Assembly (NCBI GenBank): GCA_947494995.1
Contig: CANLWY010000002.1
Location: 248,001-312,000 of the forward strand
Length of the DNA stretch: 64,000 bases
Direction of reading: 5' to 3'
Origin: an uncultured Campylobacterales bacterium
GTDB lineage: Bacteria; Campylobacterota; Campylobacteria; Campylobacterales; Arcobacteraceae
Shown: in pieces, positions 18,722-29,096 of the stretch
Numbering within the stretch: the stretch's first letter is position 1
How the letters are laid out: every line of letters starts with the position of its first letter
Notes under the pieces: model-generated
Database searches by the model: none
Told to the model about the DNA's origin: nothing
Seen by the model: only the letters and a program-made list of their open reading frames with translations
Position numbers and translations under genes: made by a program

Positions 18722-21538
18722 TTGAAAAAAGTCACAGATGTCTTATTTTCCTTTAAGACAACGCTTATTTTATTTGTCATTTTGGCAGTAGGTGCAGGAG
18801 TTGCTACCTTTATTGAGAATGATTACGGAACATCAACAGCAAGAGTTCTAGTCTATAATCATTTTTGGTATGAGGCTGCTTTAGTTCTAACAACAATCAA
18901 TTTAGCAGGTATTATCTATAAATACAAAATGTGGAAAAACAAAGCAAGATTTATTTTTCATCTTTCGTTTGTAGTAATACTTATAGGTGCTGGAGTTACT
19001 AGATATATTGGATATGAAGGAATTATTCATATTAGAGAAGGTAACACTGAAAATAGAATGATTTCACTTGAACCATATCTACAAATTAAAATCAAGCAAG
19101 AGAATGCGAGCTACTATAAAGAGTATCAATTAGAGTTTGCCGCAGCAGGTCTTAAAAAAGGAATGGAAGGTGATACTTCAATTGGACTTATACCTAAAAT
19201 TGGTGGTATCATAAATGATTTTGATTATGATGTAAGCTTTAGTGACAAAAATTTAAATGTTAAATATGTGGATTACCTGGTTAGTAAAAAAGGGCAAGCT
19301 GAAATGGGTATTTTGACAGTAGATTTAACTCTTAATGGTGAAACTAAAACTATTAGACTACCAGGGAAAAGAGGTCAAAAAGGTGCTGCGAAAATTGAAG
19401 ACTTTGGAGATACTGTTGTAACTGTAGAGTATGGTTCAAAGACATTACAACTTCCTTTTACTATTGAATTAAGAGACTTCCAATTAGATAGATATCCAGG
19501 TTCTATGGCTCCATCATCTTATGCTTCAGAAGTTACAGTAAACAATAATGATGGAACAAGTTATGATTATAGGATTTTTATGAATAGAACATTACACCAA
19601 GGAAACTTTTTATTTTTCCAAAGTTCTTATGACCAAGATGAAAGAGGTACGATTCTTTCAGTAAATAATGACCCTGGGAAATGGCCTACATACTTAGGAT
19701 ACTTTTTATTAACACTTGGTTTAATTTTAAACTTTTTTGATAAGAAATCAAGATTCTGGAAACTTACAAAATATGTAAGTTCAAGAAGTGCCACAGCCTT
19801 TATTGCTGCTGTTTTACTTGCATGTAGTACAGGTACACTTGAAGCTGCTGAAAATAACAATAATCATGGTCTTCAATTTAAAACTTCACAAAATGACATG
19901 GATACATATCTAAAGACTTTTAAAGATAATTCAATTGAAACAGCTGATAAATTTTCTGAGATCGTTGTGCAAAGTAATGGTGGAAGAATGAAGCCATTAA
20001 ATACTTTAAATCATGAAGTTGTAAGTAAACTATCAGGTAAAGGTAAACTTTTTGGGATGAACTCTGACCAAATTATTCTAGGAATGCTTACAAGACCTGA
20101 AATTTGGCGAAATGTAGCAATGATTAAAATCAAAACTCCTAAATTAAAAAAGATTTTAAATATAGATAAAAGTAGAAAATATATTGCTTTCTCTGAGGTT
20201 TTCAAAGATGGTAAATATATTTTATCTGACCACGCGCAAAAAGCATTTATGGCAAAACCAAATGAAAGAGGAACATTTGAGAAAGATATTATTAAACTTG
20301 ATGAAAAACTAAACATCGCTTTTATGGTTTATAATGGAAATCTATTTAGAATGTTCCCTCAAACTGGTGTAAATGACAATAACAAATGGTATAACCCTCT
20401 TGATGCAATAAAAATGTTCCAAGGTGAAAACCAAAAAGCTATTGAATCTCTTATTAGAGGTTTCATTAATTCTGTTGTGCAAGAAGAATGGGCTTTATCA
20501 AATAAATTTATTATCATGATTAAAAAATATCAAAGCCAAGTTGGTAAAGATGTTATACCAAGTCAATCACAAATTGATAATGAAATTGCTTTCAATAAAC
20601 TTAATATTTTTCCTAAATTAACACTTGCTTATCTTTTCTTAGGTTTTGTAATGTTAATTGTTGCATTTATTGTTGTATTTAATCCAAAAATCCAACCAAA
20701 GAAAACAACTTTTGTATTCTTTATAATACTTGCCCTACTTTTTGCAGCACATACTTTTGGTATGGGATTTAGATGGGTTGTTTCAGGACATGCTCCATGG
20801 TCAGATACATATGAGTCACTTCTATATATTTCATGGTCAGCAGTTTTTGCAGCAGTTATTTTCTTTAGAAAATCACTTTTAGCTCTTAGTGCAGGTGTTA
20901 TTGTTGCAGCTATTTTTATGTTTACAGCTCACTTAACATCAATTGATCCACAAATTACAAACTTAGTTCCTGTACTTAAATCATACTGGCTAACTATTCA
21001 CGTATCAGTATTAACAGCATCTTATGGATTCTTTGGACTTAGTGCAATCTTAGGATTTATGGCTTTAATTATGTTTATTTTTAGAAAAAATAGACCTCAT
21101 TTAGATGATACTATTAAATACATTACTGCAATTAGTGAAATCTCATTAATTATTGGACTTGCTTGTATTGTAATTGGTAACTTCCTTGGTGGTGTTTGGG
21201 CAAATGAATCTTGGGGTAGATATTGGGGATGGGATCCAAAAGAGACATGGTCTTATGTTGCAATTGTAACTTATACACTTGTTCTTCACTTAAGATTTGT
21301 AAAAGCTCTTAACAATCCTTTTGTATTTAATACTTGTGCTTTATTAGCTTTTGCTACAATTCTAATGACATATTTTGGAGTTAACTTCTATTTATCTGGA
21401 ATGCACTCATATGCTACAGGAGATCCTGTTCCTGTTCCTATGTGGGTATATTATGTAACAGCAGCTGTTTTTGTAACAATTGCTCTTGCATATAAAAATA
21501 GAGACCTTAAAGATATGATTAATAATAAAACAAAATAA
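18722..21538 (+). CDS. ccsBA: Fused cytochrome c biogenesis protein CcsBA
   Basis: 938 residues. The N-terminal ResB/CcsB part has membrane helices and a large periplasmic loop (LFFQSSYDQDERG). After about residue 640 comes the CcsA part with the heme-handling tryptophan-rich motif WGRYWGWDPKETWS. This system II synthetase exports heme and joins it to CxxCH motifs outside the inner membrane. The start is TTG at 18722 with AAGGA at 6 bases; the ATG at 18717 runs into a stop at once. The gene is essential for making the c-type cytochromes encoded nearby, including the twelve-heme protein. Confidence 0.95.
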   Translation: MKKVTDVLFSFKTTLILFVILAVGAGVATFIENDYGTSTARVLVYNHFWYEAALVLTTINLAGIIYKYKMWKNKARFIFHLSFVVILIGAGVTRYIGYEGIIHIREGNTENRMISLEPYLQIKIKQENASYYKEYQLEFAAAGLKKGMEGDTSIGLIPKIGGIINDFDYDVSFSDKNLNVKYVDYLVSKKGQAEMGILTVDLTLNGETKTIRLPGKRGQKGAAKIEDFGDTVVTVEYGSKTLQLPFTIELRDFQLDRYPGSMAPSSYASEVTVNNNDGTSYDYRIFMNRTLHQGNFLFFQSSYDQDERGTILSVNNDPGKWPTYLGYFLLTLGLILNFFDKKSRFWKLTKYVSSRSATAFIAAVLLACSTGTLEAAENNNNHGLQFKTSQNDMDTYLKTFKDNSIETADKFSEIVVQSNGGRMKPLNTLNHEVVSKLSGKGKLFGMNSDQIILGMLTRPEIWRNVAMIKIKTPKLKKILNIDKSRKYIAFSEVFKDGKYILSDHAQKAFMAKPNERGTFEKDIIKLDEKLNIAFMVYNGNLFRMFPQTGVNDNNKWYNPLDAIKMFQGENQKAIESLIRGFINSVVQEEWALSNKFIIMIKKYQSQVGKDVIPSQSQIDNEIAFNKLNIFPKLTLAYLFLGFVMLIVAFIVVFNPKIQPKKTTFVFFIILALLFAAHTFGMGFRWVVSGHAPWSDTYESLLYISWSAVFAAVIFFRKSLLALSAGVIVAAIFMFTAHLTSIDPQITNLVPVLKSYWLTIHVSVLTASYGFFGLSAILGFMALIMFIFRKNRPHLDDTIKYITAISEISLIIGLACIVIGNFLGGVWANESWGRYWGWDPKETWSYVAIVTYTLVLHLRFVKALNNPFVFNTCALLAFATILMTYFGVNFYLSGMHSYATGDPVPVPMWVYYVTAAVFVTIALAYKNRDLKDMINNKTK

Positions 21539-21550
21539 AATATTTAATTT

Positions 21551-21580
21551 ATAACTAAGCCAATTATTCGGCTTAGTTAT
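21551..21580 (+). terminator. Hairpin after ccsBA
   Basis: An 11-bp perfect stem (21551-21561 with 21570-21580) begins 12 bases after the stop. It is followed by an A-run rather than T-run, so terminator strength is uncertain. Confidence 0.4.
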
Positions 21581-21697
21581 AAAAAATCTGCTACAAAATG
21601 ACATTATAGTCTCACTTAACAACAAAATATCATTTTTTTATTTATTTTAAAACAATAATTCAATATAATAGTTTTAATAATAAGAGGCTATATTCTA

Positions 21698-22435
21698 ATG
21701 AATCAAGATAAATTACATAAAATTATTGATATTACAAGTAAACTACACATTTTATATATTGAAGATAATAGTGATGTAAGGGATCAAACTATTAAGATGC
21801 TAAAAGTATTTTTCTCTAACATTGCAGTTGCTACAAATGGAGAAGAAGGATTAAATCTATTTAAGAAAAATAATAAATATGAATCTTCTGCTTTTGACTT
21901 AATTATCACAGATATAGAAATGCCTGTAAAAGATGGTATCTCTATGATAAAATCAATAAGAGAACTAGATACTAATATACCTATACTTATCTTTTCTGCC
22001 CATAGTAATACTGACTATTTTATAAAAACTATAGATGCAGGTATAGATGGCTATATTTTAAAACCATATAATATTGACCAAATATCTAACTCTTTAATGA
22101 ATATAATTGAAAAAAATAAGTTTAAGAATGGAAATGAACATATCATTCATCTTGATGATGATTATATTTGGAACGAACAAGAATCAATGCTTTATAAAAA
22201 TGAAGATGTAATAAAACTTACAAAATCAGAGATTAAACTATTTTCTCTTTTTATTAAATCAAAAGGCTCTCTTAAAACTTATGATGAAATTGAATCTTTT
22301 ATATTTATGGATTATAACTCAAATAATAAAAGAGTAAGAAACTTAATGTCAAGACTAAAACAAAAATTAAACTATGAATTATTTGAATCAATCTACGGGC
22401 ATGGGTATAAACTCAAATACAAAAAATCTTTATAA
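21698..22435 (+). CDS. Response regulator, receiver plus winged-helix output
   Basis: 245 residues. The receiver domain has the acidic pair (YIEDN), the phosphoacceptor (LIITDIEMP) and the conserved Lys (ILKPYN). The C-terminal ~95 residues are an OmpR-type winged helix (KLTKSEIKLFSLFI, YGHGYKLKY). It is the first gene of a same-strand trio: regulator, sensor kinase, receiver-only regulator. Likely the DNA-binding output of the kinase at 22486. Targets are unknown; cytochrome genes lie on both sides. Confidence 0.88.
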   Translation: MNQDKLHKIIDITSKLHILYIEDNSDVRDQTIKMLKVFFSNIAVATNGEEGLNLFKKNNKYESSAFDLIITDIEMPVKDGISMIKSIRELDTNIPILIFSAHSNTDYFIKTIDAGIDGYILKPYNIDQISNSLMNIIEKNKFKNGNEHIIHLDDDYIWNEQESMLYKNEDVIKLTKSEIKLFSLFIKSKGSLKTYDEIESFIFMDYNSNNKRVRNLMSRLKQKLNYELFESIYGHGYKLKYKKSL

Positions 22436-22485
22436 AAAATAAATTTTAATATATTATTTAGATATAATTTTCTAAAAAGAGTATC

Positions 22486-25314
22486 ATGAAAAAAACAATC
22501 CATAGTCTTATAGTTATACTTATCTTTACCATATCAATATTTGCAAATGAAACTATATCTTTAACAAAAGAAGAAAAAGAGTTTTTAGAAAAAAATACTC
22601 CCTTACGACTTCATAATGAATTAAACTGGCCTCCATATAACTATTTTGAAAACTATAAACCAAAAGGTTTTTCTATTGATTATATGAGCCTCTTATTAAA
22701 AAAACTAAATGCAGAAGCTAATTATGTTACAGGACCATCTTGGGATGAGTTTATGCAAATGTTACAAGATGATGAGATTGATGCAATTATTAATATATCA
22801 AAAAATGAAGAGAGAGCAAAAACTATAGCTTTTACTTCAATATTTCATACTGCAGCAAATGCTATATATGTAAAAAATGGAAATGAACATTTAGACTCTT
22901 TAGAAAAACTTGAAGGTAAAACAATAGTTATGCCTAAAGGTTTTTTTGCACAAAAGGCTATTGCTAAATATTATCCAAATATAAAACAAATACTTGTAAA
23001 AGACTCTTTAGAAGCATTAAAAATACTCTCATTAGGTAAAGCGGATGCAACAATTGGTAAGAAAAACGTTATTGATTATGTAATTACATTAAATAACTTA
23101 TCAGGAGTATCCCCTACAAATTTTGTTGATGATAATAGAATGGTAAGTTTAATTAGAATTGGAACCACTAAAAAGAAAAAAATATTAAGAGATATCTTTG
23201 AAAAAGCACAAAAAAGTGTAACAGATGCTGAGATACTTGAATTAAAAAGAAAATGGTTTGGTACAAAAGATATTCTTGCTTCAAGTTCTAAAAACTTTCT
23301 TACAACAGAAGAAAATAGCTATATTGAAAAACAAAAAGTATTTAAGATGTGTAATCAAGTAGATATTAAACCTATAGAGTTTGAAGAAAATGGTATGTTT
23401 CAAGGTATTACTATTGATTTACTTGATAAAATTTCAAGAATAACTAATGCACAATTTGTTCCCGTAAGTACTTCATCATGGGAAGAAGCTAAGAGTTATT
23501 TAAAACAAAATAAATGTGACTTTATATCTGCTGTAACAAATAGTGGAGATATTATAGATTTTGCAAATACTACCAATACCTACTTAAACTATAAACTGGC
23601 CATAATAACACAAAAAAACAAACCTGTAGTTTCTAGTTTAGATAATGTACTTAATAAAACTATTGCAAAAAAAGAAGACTCTAAATTAATTCCTCTTCTT
23701 CAATCAACAAATCCAGACCTTAATATACTATATACAAAGAGTAATAGGGAATCACTTGAAGCAGTTAGTTTAGGTAAGGCTTATTTTGCATTAGAACCTC
23801 TACCTATTGCGACATATTATATGTCCAACTATGGATTAAAAAACTTATATATATCAAGATATACAAATATGCCATATACAGTTAACATGGCAGTTCATAA
23901 AGATAATAAGACTCTTTTAAATATATTAAATAAATCTTTAAATAGTCTATCCCAAACAGAACACCGTGAGATATTTAACAGATGGACATCTACATCATAT
24001 GAAACTGTTTTTGACTATGCATATTTTTGGGAAATATTAGCTGTTCTAATTATATTTATATCAGTTTTCTCATACAGACATTATGTACTTGATAAATTAA
24101 ATAAAAACTTGAAAATTGCAAATGATGAAATTGAGAAAAAGACTCAAGAATTAGCAAAACAAAAATTTCTCTTTGAAAGATTATATAGCAAATCAGCAGA
24201 TGGAGTAATATTAATTAAAGATAATATTTTTATTAACTGTAATGAAGCAATCTGTAAGATTTTAAAATATAAAGAATCAGACATAATAAATAAAAATTTT
24301 CTAGATATATCTCCTATAAAACAACCAAATGGAGAACTATCACAGGAAAAAGCACATATACAAATTTTAAAAGCACTAAAAGAAGGAGTTACGAACTTTG
24401 AATGGGTTTTTAAAGATGCTGAAGCTAATACAATATGGGTAGAAATTGTATTAACATCAATTGAAATTGAAAATAATACTGTTTTACATACAGTAGTCAG
24501 AGATATTTCAAATAGAAAAATACTTGAACAAAAACTTGAAGACTTAAATGTTAACCTTGAAAAAAAAGTTCAAGAAGAGATAAAGAAAAATGAAATTAAT
24601 ACACAACAATTAGTTCAACAAAGCAGACTAGCACAAATGGGAGAGATGATTTCTATGATTGCGCATCAATGGAGGCAACCTCTTTCAGCTATATCAGCAA
24701 CAACAAATAATCTTATTATAAAAATGATGCTTGAAGAAAAAATGGATAAAAAACTTTTTGATAATGAACTAAAACTTATTTCTGAATACTCACAGTATTT
24801 ATCTTCTACAATTGATGATTTTAGAAACTTTTTTAAAACAGATAAAGCAAAAATTGAATTTGATCTTAAAAAGATTATTGATAAATCTTTATATATTATA
24901 AAAACTTCGCTTGAAGCAAACACAATAGTTCTTACAAAAGATATAAAAAAAGATATTAAAATATACTCTTATCCTTCAGAACTACAACAAGTGATATTAA
25001 ATATATTAAAAAATGCAGAAGATGCATTAATAGAAAAAAATATCCTTAATAAAAAAATACATATAGAAACCTCTTTAAATAATGACTCTATTGCTACAAT
25101 TAAAATAAGTGATAATGCAGGTGGAATAGATAAAAACATTATTGAAAAAGTATTTGATCCATATTTTTCAACAAAAAATCAAAAAAATGGTACAGGATTG
25201 GGACTCTATATGAGTAAAATTATTGTAAATGAGCACTGTAATGGTAATCTGAAGGTTCTAAATGAAAAAGATGGTGCAACCTTCATAATAGAAATTCCTA
25301 TTAAAAATAGTTAG
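22486..25314 (+). CDS. Sensor kinase with two periplasmic SBP domains
   Basis: 942 residues. A signal peptide (MKKTIHSLIVILIFTISIFA) leads into two family-3 solute-binding domains (starting near residues 25 and 279), the first opening with LHNELNWPPYNYF. A membrane helix follows at about 512-533, a coiled coil, a PAS domain (about 563-680) and a kinase core: H-box IAHQWRQPL near residue 726, DNAGGID and GTGLGLYMSK. The architecture is BvgS-like without receiver or Hpt domains; the separate receiver gene 9 bases downstream may take their place. It should sense a small periplasmic ligand. Confidence 0.88.
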   Translation: MKKTIHSLIVILIFTISIFANETISLTKEEKEFLEKNTPLRLHNELNWPPYNYFENYKPKGFSIDYMSLLLKKLNAEANYVTGPSWDEFMQMLQDDEIDAIINISKNEERAKTIAFTSIFHTAANAIYVKNGNEHLDSLEKLEGKTIVMPKGFFAQKAIAKYYPNIKQILVKDSLEALKILSLGKADATIGKKNVIDYVITLNNLSGVSPTNFVDDNRMVSLIRIGTTKKKKILRDIFEKAQKSVTDAEILELKRKWFGTKDILASSSKNFLTTEENSYIEKQKVFKMCNQVDIKPIEFEENGMFQGITIDLLDKISRITNAQFVPVSTSSWEEAKSYLKQNKCDFISAVTNSGDIIDFANTTNTYLNYKLAIITQKNKPVVSSLDNVLNKTIAKKEDSKLIPLLQSTNPDLNILYTKSNRESLEAVSLGKAYFALEPLPIATYYMSNYGLKNLYISRYTNMPYTVNMAVHKDNKTLLNILNKSLNSLSQTEHREIFNRWTSTSYETVFDYAYFWEILAVLIIFISVFSYRHYVLDKLNKNLKIANDEIEKKTQELAKQKFLFERLYSKSADGVILIKDNIFINCNEAICKILKYKESDIINKNFLDISPIKQPNGELSQEKAHIQILKALKEGVTNFEWVFKDAEANTIWVEIVLTSIEIENNTVLHTVVRDISNRKILEQKLEDLNVNLEKKVQEEIKKNEINTQQLVQQSRLAQMGEMISMIAHQWRQPLSAISATTNNLIIKMMLEEKMDKKLFDNELKLISEYSQYLSSTIDDFRNFFKTDKAKIEFDLKKIIDKSLYIIKTSLEANTIVLTKDIKKDIKIYSYPSELQQVILNILKNAEDALIEKNILNKKIHIETSLNNDSIATIKISDNAGGIDKNIIEKVFDPYFSTKNQKNGTGLGLYMSKIIVNEHCNGNLKVLNEKDGATFIIEIPIKNS

Positions 25315-25322
25315 GAAAAAAT

Positions 25323-25763
25323 ATGTCCAATGATTTAAAAGAGTTATTAAACTTTAGTCATAAACTTAATGTTCTTTTTGTAGAAGACAATTATGATGTC
25401 AGAATTCAACTATTAAAATTATTAGAAAATTTTTTTACAAAAATTGATGTTGAAACTGATGGTTTAGATGCATTAAATAAGTATATAGATTACAAAAAAG
25501 AGAATAATAAGTATTATGATTTAATCATTACTGATTTAAGTATGCCAAAGCTTGATGGTATTGATTTTTGTCAAAAAGTTATAGAGAAAAACCCTAAACA
25601 ACTAATTCTAGTAATATCTGCACATACTGAATCAGCAAAACTACTAAAACTTATAGATATTGGAATATTTAAATTTTTACAAAAACCTGTTGATTATAGA
25701 GATTTATTAAATACACTATCTTCTATTATAAATAAACTAAAAGAAGAAAAAACTTTTTCTTAG
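25323..25763 (+). CDS. Single-domain response regulator
   Basis: 146 residues, receiver domain only: FVEDNYDVR, phosphoacceptor in LIITDLSMPKLDG, and the Lys in LQKPVDY. There is no output domain, so it acts by protein contact or as a phosphate sink or relay. It follows the two-SBP kinase by 9 bases and is cotranscribed with it. The stop overlaps the 3' end of the convergent kinase gene by four bases, so the two operons meet tail to tail. Confidence 0.85.
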   Translation: MSNDLKELLNFSHKLNVLFVEDNYDVRIQLLKLLENFFTKIDVETDGLDALNKYIDYKKENNKYYDLIITDLSMPKLDGIDFCQKVIEKNPKQLILVISAHTESAKLLKLIDIGIFKFLQKPVDYRDLLNTLSSIINKLKEEKTFS

Positions 25764-27547
25764 ATATAAATAGTAAACAAAGCACCTAAATTTTTATTCT
25801 CTACTTTGATTTTACCTTTCATTCTCTCTTCAATAATAGCTTTTGATAAATAAAGACCTATTCCTGTACCCTTCTCTCTTTTGGTTGTAAAATAAGGATC
25901 AAAAATACTATTTATTATATGCTTAGGTATCCCTCCAGCATTGTCTTGCACAGATATTTCTATTTTTTCTGCAATTTTTTTAATATTTATACTAATTTTA
26001 GGATTTTCTATACTATTTTCATCAAAAGCATCTTTTGCATTAACTATTAAATTCATTAGTACTTGTGAAAACTCATTTTTATTTCCATATATAGTTGCAT
26101 TATTTTTATCATTTATTTCAATTTGAATATTTTTATGTTCAAGCATTGGACCAATAATATTTAGAATAGATTCATATGCATCAATAATATAAAACTCTTT
26201 TTTATTTGTATCTTTTTTATAAAAATCCTTAAAATTATCAATAGTATTTGACATGAATTCTATTTGATAAAGAGAAGTATTTAAAGACTCATTTAATAGA
26301 TCATCATTTAATTTGCCTTTATTATGAAAGGCTTTTAAATTTTGTAAAGTCAATGAAAGACGTGTTAATGGATGTCTCCATTGATGAGCAATATTACCTA
26401 TCATATCCCCTAATTCTGCTAGCTTACTCTGGTTTTGTAATAACCTATCTTTTTTTGCATTCTTTAAAGTTTCTACTTGTACTTTTTTATCTAAATTTGT
26501 TGCTAAATCATGAAGTTTCTCAGCCTGTGTAACAACAATTTCATACATATGTTTTAATGGATTTGAAAAAATTATACTAAATATTATAGACATAAAAAAT
26601 GAAAAGATTAAAATAGCAATAATCATCTTATTATTATTCTCTTCAACCTCTTTTTTTGATTTATCTGTTTCTACTAAGATCATATTAAATCTTTGATTTC
26701 CTAAACTTAAAGGTTGAACATAGATATTATTAGTTAAAACCCTTCCTATAGTGGCATCACTTTGAATTTGATATACAATATTATCTTCAAAATCATGATC
26801 TAATCTATATTTTGTATTATATAAAGACCAATTATACTTACTATTTTTATGTCTCACATAATACCCTGCACTATCACTTATATAAATATCATATATTACT
26901 GATTTTGTAATACTTTCAAAAAGATCTTTCATAAAAATATTTATAATTAAGATACCTTCAAACTTATCATTAATATAGATTGGAGTTGCTACTCTTACAA
27001 CAGATTTATTTGGTTTTTCAACTTTCCCATGTTCAATATTTAAATCAATAGGAGAAAACCATACAGAGCCCTTATTAATTAAACTTGCATTTTTAAAATA
27101 ATATCTACTTGATTTATCTTGAAGCTTAAGGGTTTTATAGGGTTCATATGACTTTTTTTCTCTCTCAAATCTAAGTTTTTCCATCCCATTTTTATCAATA
27201 AAACGCATTTGCATATACTCTTTGTTTGCTTCCATTAGAGTAAGAAAAAGAAGATCAATATAATAGTTATAAGAACCATCTTCAACAAATCTTTCAAAAT
27301 ATTCATTTCTAGCAATTGCTAAAATTGCATCACCTCTTTTTTTAAAAAAACTATCAAACTCTTTTTTCTTTTCATCACTTTGTAAAGTAACTTCTCTTTC
27401 AAATTTATGAAGCTTTAAATCTTCTGATAAATAAATATGTATTATAGTAATTGAAGTAATAAGAAGTAGTGTAAATGTAATATAGGATAAAAATAATTTA
27501 AACCCAAATTTCTTATGTTGTTTTGATAATTTTTCTACTTCAATCAT
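25760..27547 (-). CDS. Membrane sensor kinase with periplasmic Cache-like domain
   Basis: 595 residues. Membrane helix 1 (FKLFLSYITFTLLLITSITI) and a second near residue 307-328 bracket a periplasmic domain of about 270 residues with double-Cache character (IYISDSAGYYVRH, VRVATPIYINDKFEGIL). The kinase core has IAHQWRHPL (near residue 385; the usual Gln is His), LIVNAKDAF, DNAGGIP and GTGIGLYLSK. It overlaps its upstream response regulator gene by 8 bases. It is the last gene of the thioredoxin-cytochrome-regulator-kinase operon, and so may sense the condition that operon handles. Confidence 0.87.
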   Translation of the reverse strand: MIEVEKLSKQHKKFGFKLFLSYITFTLLLITSITIIHIYLSEDLKLHKFEREVTLQSDEKKKEFDSFFKKRGDAILAIARNEYFERFVEDGSYNYYIDLLFLTLMEANKEYMQMRFIDKNGMEKLRFEREKKSYEPYKTLKLQDKSSRYYFKNASLINKGSVWFSPIDLNIEHGKVEKPNKSVVRVATPIYINDKFEGILIINIFMKDLFESITKSVIYDIYISDSAGYYVRHKNSKYNWSLYNTKYRLDHDFEDNIVYQIQSDATIGRVLTNNIYVQPLSLGNQRFNMILVETDKSKKEVEENNNKMIIAILIFSFFMSIIFSIIFSNPLKHMYEIVVTQAEKLHDLATNLDKKVQVETLKNAKKDRLLQNQSKLAELGDMIGNIAHQWRHPLTRLSLTLQNLKAFHNKGKLNDDLLNESLNTSLYQIEFMSNTIDNFKDFYKKDTNKKEFYIIDAYESILNIIGPMLEHKNIQIEINDKNNATIYGNKNEFSQVLMNLIVNAKDAFDENSIENPKISINIKKIAEKIEISVQDNAGGIPKHIINSIFDPYFTTKREKGTGIGLYLSKAIIEERMKGKIKVENKNLGALFTIYI

Positions 27548-28193
27548 ACTTTTCTATCTTATATCCGACATTTCTAATATTAACTATAATATTTTCATTA
27601 AGTTTAGATCTTAGCTTTTTAATCTTTGTTCTTAAAGTGTTATTACAAACCTCTTTATCTTCCCAAACATAATCTATAATAATTTCAGGACTTATGGGAC
27701 TTCCAAGATTTTTTACAAGGAGATATAAAAGTTCTTTTTCTTGTGTATTTAAAGAAACCAATTCATCTTTTTTATAATAAAGTTCCATATTACACAAATC
27801 AAAACAGTAATCATTAGATAATTTGACTCTATCCATACAATTTTTATGAATTAGTTGATTAATTCTAAGCTCGAGTTCTTCAAAGATAAAAGGTTTTCTT
27901 ACATAATCATTACAACCTGCAGCATATCCTTTTTTTACATGATCAAGATCATTCATTGCTGTTAAATATATAGCAGGAGTTGTACTATCTTTTCTAATTT
28001 CTGTTAAGGTCTCAATACCATTTTTAACTGGAGTATTAATATCTAATAAAAACACATCATAAATACTTAAATCAGCATTATCTATTAGACTCTGCCCATC
28101 ATTGTAATAATCAACTTTATGATCGTTTAATTCAAAGTAGTTTTTTACTTGCTGGCAAATAAAATCATCATCTTCTAATAATAATATTTTCAT
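27540..28193 (-). CDS. OmpR-family response regulator
   Basis: 217 residues. The receiver has LLLEDDDF, phosphoacceptor in VFLLDINTP, and the Lys in YVRKPFIFEELELRI. The output is a winged helix (LNTQEKELLYLLVKN, NIRNVGYKIEKYD). It overlaps the kinase start downstream by 8 bases and begins 8 bases after the monoheme cytochrome gene, so it is in one operon with the redox proteins. It is the obvious partner of the Cache kinase and a candidate regulator of the divergent twelve-heme cytochrome gene. Confidence 0.9.
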   Translation of the reverse strand: MKILLLEDDDFICQQVKNYFELNDHKVDYYNDGQSLIDNADLSIYDVFLLDINTPVKNGIETLTEIRKDSTTPAIYLTAMNDLDHVKKGYAAGCNDYVRKPFIFEELELRINQLIHKNCMDRVKLSNDYCFDLCNMELYYKKDELVSLNTQEKELLYLLVKNLGSPISPEIIIDYVWEDKEVCNNTLRTKIKKLRSKLNENIIVNIRNVGYKIEKYD

Positions 28194-28201
28194 AGTTTCC
28201 T

Positions 28202-28567
28202 TTAATTACATGTTGGAATATGTTCAGAGTCATAAGCAAACTCTTGTAAGAATTCTAACATCAATTTACTTTGTTCTTTAAAAACTTCTCCTTTCAAATA
28301 CTTAACAAGCTCTTTTGAACTTTCATCTTCCTCATGTAAATATATTAACTCATCAGCACTATTATCAAACATCATTTTCCATTCTCTTATAGAGGCCATA
28401 TTACCTCCTCTATTACCTTCACCATGGCATGCAGAACAGTTTTTCAAATAATATTCTTGTCCAACTAAATTCTTTGTTGCATACTCACCTCTTATCTTTG
28501 CCCCATATAAAGGATTTAGAAAAATTAGAGTTAGAATTAAAAATATTAAACTATTTCTTAAAATCAT
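28202..28567 (-). CDS. Secreted monoheme c-type cytochrome
   Basis: 121 residues from ATG 28567, chosen because GGAGAG precedes it and the signal peptide then starts correctly (MILRNSLIFLILTLIF). One heme site CSACHG (C44, C47, H48) follows QEYYLKN. The 70 residues after it are acidic and helical (HEEDESSKELVKYL), unlike ordinary c553. The start lies inside the 3' end of the thioredoxin-like gene (17-base overlap), implying coupled translation. Probably an electron carrier for the same periplasmic process as the divergent twelve-heme cytochrome. Confidence 0.85.
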   Translation of the reverse strand: MILRNSLIFLILTLIFLNPLYGAKIRGEYATKNLVGQEYYLKNCSACHGEGNRGGNMASIREWKMMFDNSADELIYLHEEDESSKELVKYLKGEVFKEQSKLMLEFLQEFAYDSEHIPTCN

Positions 28568-29042
28568 ATTTCTCTCCATATAGTTTCTCAAACTTCTTAA
28601 TTGCATCATCCATCCATTCTAGCATCTGTTCAAGATTCCACATTCCATATATAATCATATGTTTTTTTCCACGCCTTGAAAGCATCTCTTCATTTGGCCC
28701 CATAAAATATATAGCTGGAGTCATAGAAAGACTCAACCGTGCAGGAACTTGTCCTGTATTTGCTACATCAGAATCATAATCTGTTGAATTATCTAAATAC
28801 ACAGGTGTAAAATATTTTTTTATTTTTTCTTGAAACTTTGGATGTGATAAAACTTCTGCTTTTAATTTAGGGCAATAAAAACATGTCCTAGAATCTAAAA
28901 ATAAGAAAATAGGCTTTTTCTTATAGTTTGCAACTTGTATTCCATCATTAAACTCATTTTGCCATATTAAGCCTTCTTGCCAATTGTTTAAAGCAAAAAG
29001 AGAAGAAGTAAATAACAAAATACTAAATACTACTCTTTTCAT
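28551..29042 (-). CDS. Periplasmic thioredoxin-like protein (CFYC)
   Basis: 163 residues from ATG 29042 (AAAGGAAAAC upstream). It has a signal peptide (MKRVVFSILLFTSSLFA), then a thioredoxin fold of the thioredoxin_7/DUF255-like kind: FLFLDSRTCFYCPKLK with C54 and C57, and the cis-proline region SLSMTPAIYFMG. It could reduce heme-site or substrate disulfides in the periplasm, or handle sulfur. It is the first gene of the minus-strand operon with the monoheme cytochrome, response regulator and kinase, and has an FNR/CRP-type box at an ideal distance upstream. Confidence 0.87.
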   Translation of the reverse strand: MKRVVFSILLFTSSLFALNNWQEGLIWQNEFNDGIQVANYKKKPIFLFLDSRTCFYCPKLKAEVLSHPKFQEKIKKYFTPVYLDNSTDYDSDVANTGQVPARLSLSMTPAIYFMGPNEEMLSRRGKKHMIIYGMWNLEQMLEWMDDAIKKFEKLYGEKYDFKK

Positions 29043-29096
29043 AGTTTTCCTTTCATGCATCTTTTTTTATTCTAACAGATTGTAAAATAATATAAA

